From assembly GCA_016866575.1 (NCBI GenBank), contig VGMA01000080.1, positions 1 to 7,468 of the forward strand: a DNA stretch of 7,468 nt. The letters are read 5' to 3'. Positions 1 through 5,470 of this stretch are shown here, piece by piece. Position 1 is the stretch's first letter. Each line of letters starts with the position of its first letter. The position numbers and the translations under genes were made by a program. A model generated the notes under the pieces. That model saw only the letters and a list, made by a program, of their open reading frames with translations, was not told the origin of the DNA and ran no database searches. The DNA is from Chlamydiota bacterium. GTDB lineage: Bacteria > Chlamydiota > Chlamydiia > Chlamydiales > VGMA01.

Positions 1-3
1 AGC

Positions 4-216
4 CTAAAATAGAAAAATAGAGCCAACAAAAAACTTGTAGAAGTTATGTACCTTCTTGTTTTTGTCATCGGCTTTTGGAACATAGTAGCCATATCTCCAA
101 AAAAATTTCCGAACATCAAAGTAAGGACGAAAAACCATAAACTTGATATGACTACTGCTAATACTAGCTCATTCATCTATTGCCAATTCCTTAATTAATT
201 CATTCCAATTACTCAT
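4..216 (-). pseudogene. Small unrecognised reading frame interrupted by an in-frame TGA
   Basis: On the minus strand an ATG at 216 opens a frame of 70 codons ending at TAG (4-6), but codon 16 is TGA (169-171). Before it the product reads MSNWNELIKELAIDE. After it follow 54 codons without a stop, rich in aromatic and basic residues, including FRPYFDVRKFFWRYGYYVP and a C-terminal KKVHNFYKFF. Such a long open stretch in the same frame as the start, in very AT-rich DNA, suggests one gene broken by a nonsense mutation. The start overlaps the stop of the upstream 58-residue gene as ATGA, with no Shine-Dalgarno of its own, which fits translational coupling. An internal ATG at 138 could start a 44-residue remnant but has no ribosome binding site. 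I do not recognise the family. Selenocysteine or recoding at the TGA has no support here. A chance open frame cannot be excluded. Confidence 0.35.
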
Positions 217-389
217 TTAAAAAAAGAATAAACAAATCCTCTAATTCCAAATAAAATAACGAAGAAATAACAGAAAAATTTCCAAGAAAACTTTCTTTTC
301 TGAAAGCCGCTGATCCCAAATTCTAAACAAATAGCGCCTTCGAAAAGGGGAGCAAAAAGATTTAATAAATACTCTGCTGTATCCATCAT
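213..389 (-). CDS. Small hydrophobic protein, probable membrane protein (58 aa)
   Basis: An ATG at 389, with a second ATG directly after it at 386, opens a 58-codon frame ending in TGA at 213-215. An AAGGA site at 395-399 lies 5 nt before the first ATG and 8 nt before the second, a good ribosome binding site. Residues 7-26 are mostly hydrophobic. A basic stretch (QKRKFSWK, 30-37) then precedes a strongly hydrophobic C-terminal segment (about 38-57) that could span a membrane. The protein could be a single-span or hairpin membrane protein. It starts 1 nt after the stop of the frame upstream and overlaps the next frame by ATGA, so the three look like an operon remnant. A diverged copy of part of it (residues 22-35) appears at 700-740. 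I do not recognise the family; small membrane toxins, immunity proteins and holin-like proteins share this general appearance, but nothing in the sequence selects one of them. Confidence 0.45.
   Translation of the reverse strand: MMDTAEYLLNLFAPLFEGAICLEFGISGFQKRKFSWKFFCYFFVILFGIRGFVYSFFK
284..324. repeat. Diverged direct repeat, copy 1 (inside the 58-aa gene)
   Basis: Positions 284-324 match 700-740 in the same orientation at 31 of 41 bases without gaps, by my hand alignment. The core CTGAYCCCAAATTCT (310-324 and 726-740) differs at one base of 15. Most mismatches are transitions. This copy is in frame in the 58-residue gene and encodes LEFGISGFQKRKFSW on the minus strand. Confidence 0.45.
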
Positions 390-390
390 A

Positions 391-606
391 TTATTCCTTT
401 ATTAGCTCTTTCCCAATCATTTCTAAAACGAAAAATAGCTTTATTATAACCTCAGATGCCATCTCTCTAATTTTTTCTTTTTCCATAATATCTCTACAAG
501 CTGATCCCCTTTCACCATTTCCTATATGCTCAAAGATGTCATAATATGAAATGCCCTCACGGCCATTGTGATAACAGCCTAGATTAGATATCTTTTTTGA
601 TCCTAT
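391..606 (-). pseudogene. Unrecognised reading frame lacking a start (5'-truncated gene remnant)
   Basis: The minus strand is open for 71 codons from 606 to the TAA at 391-393, just after an in-frame TAA at 607-609. There is no ATG, GTG or TTG in the first 40 codons. The first ATG, at 486, would give only 31 residues and has a weak GAGA-like site before it. The translated sequence looks protein-like throughout: it contains LGCYHNGREGISYYDIFEH, then a charged segment (EKEKIREMASE) and a predicted helix to the C terminus (VIIKLFFVLEMIGKELIKE). This suggests the 3' part of a gene whose beginning was lost, rather than a real 31-residue gene. Extending the frame back through two stops (607-609 and 613-615) reaches an ATG at 660 with 15 codons before the first stop, which may be a decayed 5' end. 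It lies 1 nt before the 58-residue gene. I do not recognise the family. Confidence 0.4.
395..399 (-). promoter_or_regulatory. Shine-Dalgarno site of the 58-aa gene
   Basis: AAGGA on the minus strand lies 5 nt before the ATG at 389 and 8 nt before the ATG at 386. The second spacing is closer to the optimum, so the protein may really begin at the second methionine. The site sits inside the last codons of the upstream frame, which ends at 391. Confidence 0.5.
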
Positions 607-853
607 TTATTTTTAACGAATACTTTTGATCCTGAAATAAATAAAATTTCTTTTAATCATATTGAGTTTTTCAAAATTTTTTAAAAAAGTCAATGTATTA
701 AGAAACCATTCTTTTTTAAAGATTACTGACCCCAAATTCTCATTTTACTGCTTCTTTTTTGATAAGTCCGATTTTGAGCAAATATAGCTGATACCGGAAG
801 TGATAAAAATTGTAGAAGTGATGTTTTTTCTTTTTACAATAGAAGGTAGTGTA
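607..853. other. Gene-free AT-rich stretch with palindromes and decayed fragments
   Basis: I find no credible gene here. The stretch holds a 10-base direct repeat TTTTGATCCT (595-604, just outside, and 624-633). It also holds an imperfect hairpin at 661-694 (ATTGA and TTTTT arms, one G-G mismatch) that contains the 12-base palindrome TTTTTTAAAAAA at 677-688. The diverged repeat copy is at 700-740. A short 17-of-19 match links 806-824 to 31-49. On the minus strand a frame ending in TGA near 741-743 reads KKKKHHFYNFYHF, similar to KNKKVHNFYKFF at the end of the broken gene at 4-216. A promoter for the small minus-strand cluster would be expected here, but no box pair with good spacing stands out. 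Confidence 0.4.
700..740. repeat. Diverged direct repeat, copy 2 (decayed paralogue fragment)
   Basis: This is the second copy of the repeat at 284-324. Read on the minus strand in the matching frame it gives EFGVSNL-stop-KRMVS-stop, against EFGISGFQKRKFSW in the 58-residue protein. The Q and W codons are replaced by stops. This pattern is expected of a dead paralogue rather than of a functional DNA repeat. Confidence 0.4.
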
Positions 854-887
854 AATCAAAGCAGACCCGTATAGGTCTGCTTTGATT
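854..887 (-). terminator. Hairpin after the transporter gene, probable terminator
   Basis: A perfect 14-bp inverted repeat, AATCAAAGCAGACC (854-867) and its complement (874-887), is separated by a 6-nt loop CGTATA. It begins 11 nt after the transporter stop codon (899-901) on the minus strand. A G/C-rich upper stem with an A/T base is typical of an intrinsic terminator, but the tail after the stem has only a short T run (GATTTACAC), so termination may be inefficient or assisted. It separates the transporter from the small minus-strand frames downstream. Confidence 0.6.
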
Positions 888-898
888 CTAAGAATGCT

Positions 899-2698
899 CT
901 AAAGGGCTCCGACAGGAGTTTCTTTAGCTAATGGAGAGGATAAGAACTGTTTATTCTCAAACAAGAAGGTAATCTGTGTTCTTTTCCAAAACTGAAGCAA
1001 AGAGGGCTTAAAGTGGCTTGTGTGCTTAATAGACACATGGCGGAACTGATAGCCATATTCTTCTTTTAGCAAATGGTAGTATGCACTTTGTTGGAAATGT
1101 ATGAGAGCTGCTTTTGAGCTAAAGAGTAAAAGCGGCTGTTTTTGCAATGCCAAGGCTTTTTCTACAACACTTGCCATTTCCGCTTCTGAATTTTCTCTAA
1201 AATAGAGAAAATCGATATTTGAAAGGCGGTTTAACCATCGATCTTTTGCTTGGTGGCGCTCTTTAACGACAAACACATGGATCGATGAGCTCTCTCCTAA
1301 AAGAAGGGCTACCTCTTTTTTCTTCAACTGAGTTGCCCAAAGGGCTACTTTTGCGTCTTTAAAGTGGAAAGGTGAGCGGATAAGGTGCATTTGGAAAAAT
1401 GGCTGCAAGCATGTTCTTGAAAAATACTGCGCGCAAACACCACTCATCCTCAAGATGATCATTGAACTGATGACCAATGTCAAAGCTCCGATAACAGCAA
1501 ACCCAAAAGCGGCAGAGACTCCAAGCACTTTGCTAAAGAAAAATAGGCATAGCGGAGCTAAAAGAACTCCAAGAAAACTTAGAACGTTCTCAGCGGCTAT
1601 CACCTGTCCTCTTGTATCAGAAGAGCTGATGGTCTGCATGTAAGATTCAAATGGAATGATATAAAGGCCGCCAAAAATGCCGAGTAGCGCTAAAGCGATT
1701 GCTGCAACAAAGGTTGAGCTTATCCAAGGTAAAAAGAATAAAATGGCTGCTAGGCCTAACGAGGCTATACAAGAAAGTCCTAACTGAACCCCTTTTTTGG
1801 ACATTTTGCCCGCTATCACTGAGCCAACAGCAATTCCTATTGCTATGGCTAAAAACAAATACCCCCCTCCTATTTCAGTAAGCCCTAAATTTTCTATTGC
1901 AAAAGGGATCACATTGAGCTGGAAAAAAGCTCCAAGAAACAAGAAGAACGCTGATCCATAGACAGCTAGAGTTAAAAAAGGTGTTTTGCGGCAAATCTTT
2001 AATGTTTTATGGGTCTCTAAAATAAAGTTAGCGCGCATTTTTCTTTGCGTTCTTTTAGGCTCTGTATGAGGTATATACAAAGCAAATACCAGGCCAAGCA
2101 CCGCGGCGATAAAGCAGAAAGTGGTGCAAAAAATGAAATTCTTTCCTGATATTTGGGCTAAAAATGAAGCCAAAAATGTCCCTACGATGATCGCAAGGTA
2201 CGTAGATGAAGTAATCAGTCCATTCGCTTTAGATATCGCATCTTCTTTCACAAGCTCAGGGATGATGCTATACTTAGGAGGCCCCATGAGGGCTGAATGG
2301 AGGGATAATAAAAAAACAAGGCTATAGCAACCTAAAGGAGCTTTTGCGTTGAACACAAAAAAGCTCGCTCCAATAATGATGATCTCTACGATCTTCAATA
2401 AAACAATAAACTTTTGTTTGCTGAAGCGATCTGCTAAAATACCGGCTGCCGATGAGAAAAGCAAAAACGGGGCAACGTAGGATATTCCTACTAAAAGCAA
2501 TACATCGGCTGAAGATGCAGCTCCGTAGTAGTCGATCAAAAGATAAATATTAAGGAATTTGAATAAGTTGTCATTCATTGCGCCAAGAAACTGGGCACCG
2601 TTAAGGAAATTGAGCCCGTGCTTGCTAATGCGACCACTTCCCCTGTTTAAGCTGAGCGATCGATGGGGGATCGACCTTAGTGTTTGCTGTAATACCAT
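899..2698 (-). CDS. ygeD: MFS transporter of the LplT/YgeD type with a degenerate acyltransferase-like C-terminal domain
   Basis: Residues about 32-418 form a major facilitator superfamily transporter with roughly 12 membrane segments. The first carries QFLGAMNDNLFK (36-47), typical of lysophospholipid transporters of the LplT family and of LplT-PlsC-Aas fusions. The loop motif GILADRFSKQK follows at 86-96 and MGPPKYSIIPELV at 138-150, also family hallmarks. Its likely role is moving lysophospholipids across the inner membrane; substrate is inferred from family. E. coli LplT is about 400 residues, so the last 180 residues are extra. They show the spacing and hydrophobic pattern of a PlsC domain, but the catalytic NHxxxxD and FPEG motifs are not found (GESSSIH and LLFSSKAAL occupy the corresponding places). 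The ATG at 2698 is the only available start; the next methionine (41) lies inside the first membrane segment. It diverges from recC, as in Chlamydia. A weak TAGGT precedes the start. Confidence 0.85.
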   Translation of the reverse strand: MVLQQTLRSIPHRSLSLNRGSGRISKHGLNFLNGAQFLGAMNDNLFKFLNIYLLIDYYGAASSADVLLLVGISYVAPFLLFSSAAGILADRFSKQKFIVLLKIVEIIIIGASFFVFNAKAPLGCYSLVFLLSLHSALMGPPKYSIIPELVKEDAISKANGLITSSTYLAIIVGTFLASFLAQISGKNFIFCTTFCFIAAVLGLVFALYIPHTEPKRTQRKMRANFILETHKTLKICRKTPFLTLAVYGSAFFLFLGAFFQLNVIPFAIENLGLTEIGGGYLFLAIAIGIAVGSVIAGKMSKKGVQLGLSCIASLGLAAILFFLPWISSTFVAAIALALLGIFGGLYIIPFESYMQTISSSDTRGQVIAAENVLSFLGVLLAPLCLFFFSKVLGVSAAFGFAVIGALTLVISSMIILRMSGVCAQYFSRTCLQPFFQMHLIRSPFHFKDAKVALWATQLKKKEVALLLGESSSIHVFVVKERHQAKDRWLNRLSNIDFLYFRENSEAEMASVVEKALALQKQPLLLFSSKAALIHFQQSAYYHLLKEEYGYQFRHVSIKHTSHFKPSLLQFWKRTQITFLFENKQFLSSPLAKETPVGAL

Positions 2699-2733
2699 AC
2701 CTAGAGTGTAATGAAGTACGTGTTTTTGAGCAA
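2671..2733. promoter_or_regulatory. Back-to-back start region of ygeD and recC with possible overlapping promoters
   Basis: Only 12 bp (2699-2710) lie between the two divergent start codons, so any promoters must lie within the opposite genes. For recC a weak pair is TCGACC (2671-2676) and TACCAT (2693-2698), spacing 16. For the transporter, on the minus strand, TTGCTC (2728-2733) and TACACT (2705-2710) are spaced by 17. Both would give very short leaders. The matches to consensus are 3-4 of 6, so these are candidates only; more distant promoters are equally possible. Confidence 0.25.
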
Positions 2734-5470
2734 CTCTTCCTCCCGCCTGCTTTTAGGTCTAGAGGAGACCCTTTTTGACAAAACCAAGCCCCCCTTGAGA
2801 AAAAGGTTCATTGTCTTGCCCCATAAAAGAGACAAAGAAGCGATTTTAAAGAGTTTTTTATCTAGAAAAAAAGCGGTAATAGGGCTCCAATTTTTTACTT
2901 TAAACGAATTATTGAAGTTTGAAAAAGAAACTTTAATTGCTTTAGAAATTGAGTATTTAATCAACGAGCACCTAAATGACGAGGAATTTTGTGAAGTAAA
3001 GCGCTACATCGATAACGATCAAAAAAAGATCCCCCCCCTCGCCTCTTCTTTAGCAAGGACATTTCGTTCATACGAGCTATATGGTCTAGATGTGCTCGAT
3101 CAAATGAGCCGATGGCAAAAGATTTTATGGAAAAAAAGGCTGCAAACAATATCAATCCCTTCTTGCGAAATCCACTTCTTTCGCATCGCCCATATCCCGG
3201 AAGGCGCCAAAAGAATTTTAGAGCAGCTTGATGCAGATCTATACTACTATATGCTCTCGCCAACGCAGTACTACTGGGGCGATCTTTGCAGCGATAGACA
3301 GCGCGTATACCTTCAAAAAACATTCCAAAAGAAGAATGCACCCCAAAAAGAGTGTGATGAATTTGATCTTTATGCAAGAGATAGAAACCCTCTTTTAGCC
3401 AATTCCATCAAATATTCTGTCGATCTTTTTACCGACCTTGTCGATCAAGGGATCGAAACGTTTGAAAGTTATGAAGAGGGGCTAAGAATACAAAATGATT
3501 TGCTCTACTTTGAAAACCACAAAGATATGCCAAGCAATATCAGCATACACGCTACGGCAACCAAGAGAAGAGAGATAGAGGTTTTATATAACAACATCCT
3601 CTCTTTATTTCATAAAGACCCCTCTTTGAAATTTGATGAAATACGGATTTATGCACCGAGCATCAAAGAATATTTTAGCCACATCCAGATGGTTTTTGAA
3701 AGTAAAGAGAGCATTTTACATGACTTTGTCGTCTCTGACCTGCCCTCCTCGATACCCAATAAAGACTTGCAAACCGCCCTTTTTGCTAAAGATCCTTTTG
3801 AAATCTTTTACACCTCAAGCTTTTGCGAAAAGTTTTCTCTGAATGTAAAGCAAATCGACAGATTTAAAGACTGGCACACCATTGGCGTAGATCAAGTGAT
3901 CATGAGTTTAGCTCTCCCTTTTGAAGAAAAAACCGTGGAGATATCAGAAACGCCATTGCTAGAAACGTTCATTACTCTCTATGAAGCTTGTCTAGATGCT
4001 CTAAATACTTTGAAATATAAGGAACAGACCCTAGAGGAATGGATCTTATTTTTACGCTCATTTATTGAGAATTTTTTAGAAATAGATGATCAATCGATTT
4101 CTAGCTATTTAGGGGAGCTAACCACCCTCTTTTTTCAAGATAAGAAATTCCCTTTTTCTTTTTTAAAGCCCTACATCGAAGAGTTTTTTCAAGCGCTATC
4201 TTATACCTACCGCTCTTCTAAAAATCCCGGTCTCATTTTTAGCAATCTTGGAGAAGGATCTATCATCCCTGTAAAGCATCTGTTTTTACTTGGGATGGAT
4301 GAAGAGTGTTTTCCGGCAAAATATATGGAAAATCCGATCAACGAACTCTCCTCTAAAAAAGGCTACTATTATGAGCCCTCTGTTGCTGACAAAGATCGCT
4401 ACGCTTTTTTGACAGCTCTTTTAACTCCTTCTGAGTCTTTAACGATCAGCTATCAAAACATCCACCCAGATGATGGCAAAACGCTTATAAGCTCTTTAAA
4501 CGTACAAGAGCTCATCGATTACACAGGTGATCTAGAAATTTTTCACCATTTTGGCTCAAGCTTCCACCCCTACTATTTTTCAAAAAAGGCTGAATATCCC
4601 TCTTATTCACAAAAAGAATACAAGCTGGCAGAGCGTTTTCAGAAAAAAGAAGAAATCAAACCTCAGAGCATCTTGAAAGAGGCTCTTAAAAGATGGAACA
4701 TCAAAGATTTAGCAAATCTACATGAGCCGACACGTTTTTATGCCAATAAAAGCTGCGGCGTATATCTAAAAACAGCAAATGAAGATGAGGAGTTTGCTTT
4801 TTCTTATCTCAATAGAAGCAGCTTTAGAAAAAAACTCGAAAAAAAGAGTGCTGAGGAGGTTTTAAGAGAATTTGATCAAAGAAGTACAATCCAAAATCCA
4901 TTATTCAAAAAAATTGCGATTGATGAACTGAAAAAGGATTTGATAGAAGCAGAAGAGTTTTTACACGATCACTCTTGGGATCGAAAAAATTGTAAAAAAA
5001 TCACTTTTCACCCTGATTGCAAAAAAAGTTTTATACACTCCAAAAATCATACGGTGATGCCCCCCTTAAAAATTGGTGATCAGTATGAAATCATAGGTAC
5101 ATTGCCCCTTTCTTACGTCAATTTCGGCAAAGATACAAAAAAAGAGCTCATCAAGCTCTATCCTTATCTGCTGCTTTTAAATCTAATAGAAAAACCAAGC
5201 TTTGTTTTGTTCACAGAAGAGGAGAAAAAAAGGGAAATCATCTTAGACGACCCAGAAAAAAAACTCTCTTCTCTTCTAGATTACGCTACATTGAATCTCT
5301 TCGATCCTTGCCCATTTAGGTCTGACTGGCACAGGGTAATTCATGATGAAAAAAAATGGGAGCAAGAGGTGTTGACCTCTGATGATCCATACATCCAAGT
5401 TTATGGCATGAAAGAGAATATTTCAAAATTTCAAACAATTGTGAATGAACACTACCAAGGACTCAAATGA
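2711..5470 (+). CDS. recC: RecC, gamma subunit of the RecBCD exonuclease V
   Basis: RecC is the non-catalytic subunit of RecBCD that guides the unwound strands and, in E. coli, recognises Chi. The N terminus MKYVFLSNSSSRLL matches the usual RecC beginning directly at the start codon, which supports the ATG at 2711 despite a weak ribosome site (TAGAG). Further RecC signatures follow in order: ISIHATATKRREIEVLYNNI (277-296), VKHLFLLGMDEECFPA (521-536), DKDRYAFLTALL (560-571), WNIKDLANLHEPTRFYA (662-678, opening the inactive nuclease-like domain), DQYEIIGTL (790-798) and LFDPCPFRSDW (863-873). No Walker A is present, as expected for the dead helicase folds of RecC. At 919 residues it is shorter than E. 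coli RecC (about 1120) and, as I recall, Chlamydia RecC (about 1000). It overlaps recB by ATGA. A C8 run lies at 3031-3038. Confidence 0.93.
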   Translation: MKYVFLSNSSSRLLLGLEETLFDKTKPPLRKRFIVLPHKRDKEAILKSFLSRKKAVIGLQFFTLNELLKFEKETLIALEIEYLINEHLNDEEFCEVKRYIDNDQKKIPPLASSLARTFRSYELYGLDVLDQMSRWQKILWKKRLQTISIPSCEIHFFRIAHIPEGAKRILEQLDADLYYYMLSPTQYYWGDLCSDRQRVYLQKTFQKKNAPQKECDEFDLYARDRNPLLANSIKYSVDLFTDLVDQGIETFESYEEGLRIQNDLLYFENHKDMPSNISIHATATKRREIEVLYNNILSLFHKDPSLKFDEIRIYAPSIKEYFSHIQMVFESKESILHDFVVSDLPSSIPNKDLQTALFAKDPFEIFYTSSFCEKFSLNVKQIDRFKDWHTIGVDQVIMSLALPFEEKTVEISETPLLETFITLYEACLDALNTLKYKEQTLEEWILFLRSFIENFLEIDDQSISSYLGELTTLFFQDKKFPFSFLKPYIEEFFQALSYTYRSSKNPGLIFSNLGEGSIIPVKHLFLLGMDEECFPAKYMENPINELSSKKGYYYEPSVADKDRYAFLTALLTPSESLTISYQNIHPDDGKTLISSLNVQELIDYTGDLEIFHHFGSSFHPYYFSKKAEYPSYSQKEYKLAERFQKKEEIKPQSILKEALKRWNIKDLANLHEPTRFYANKSCGVYLKTANEDEEFAFSYLNRSSFRKKLEKKSAEEVLREFDQRSTIQNPLFKKIAIDELKKDLIEAEEFLHDHSWDRKNCKKITFHPDCKKSFIHSKNHTVMPPLKIGDQYEIIGTLPLSYVNFGKDTKKELIKLYPYLLLLNLIEKPSFVLFTEEEKKREIILDDPEKKLSSLLDYATLNLFDPCPFRSDWHRVIHDEKKWEQEVLTSDDPYIQVYGMKENISKFQTIVNEHYQGLK
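3031..3038 (+). repeat. C8 homopolymer inside recC
   Basis: Eight consecutive C residues, preceded closely by A7 (3021-3027), fall in codons 106-109 of recC (K-I-P-P-L region). In such AT-rich DNA this is the longest C run in the window; other runs reach six. A one-base slip would frameshift recC early. It reads in frame here. Confidence 0.6.
5457..5461 (+). promoter_or_regulatory. Shine-Dalgarno site of recB within the end of recC
   Basis: AAGGA lies 5 nt before the recB ATG at 5467 and inside the last codons of recC. Together with the ATGA overlap it fixes the recB start and suggests translational coupling of the two subunits. Confidence 0.65.

Noticed and set aside
169..171. TGA read as selenocysteine or tryptophan
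   Set aside because: No hairpin of the SECIS kind is apparent after it, the TGA is near the start of an unrecognised protein, and the 58-residue gene next to it uses TGA as its stop while using TGG for tryptophan.
595..633. Direct repeat TTTTGATCCT with a 29-base period as an operator or iteron
   Set aside because: Only two 10-base copies in AT-rich DNA with no third copy; chance or a small duplication explains it.
604..643. A/T-only inverted repeat (ATTTATTT and AAATAAAT) as a terminator
   Set aside because: The stem has no G-C pair and a loop of about 22 bases, so it would be very unstable; such matches are expected in this composition.
661..694. Imperfect hairpin as a terminator or small RNA
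   Set aside because: The arms are almost all A/T with a G-G mismatch, there is no T tract after it on either strand, and no gene ends beside it.
1..853. CRISPR array, tRNA gene or insertion sequence
   Set aside because: No regularly spaced repeats, no tRNA-like arms with the GTTCGA-type loop, and no transposase-like frame or terminal inverted repeats with a target duplication are visible.
2961..3377. A 138-codon open frame on the minus strand inside recC
   Set aside because: It is antisense to a well-supported RecC region, with low-complexity composition and no recognisable motif; it is a by-product of recC codon use. The same applies to the frames at 2701-2964 and 6987-7184 on the minus strand, at 3633-3842 on the plus strand inside recC, and the plus-strand frames inside the transporter gene.
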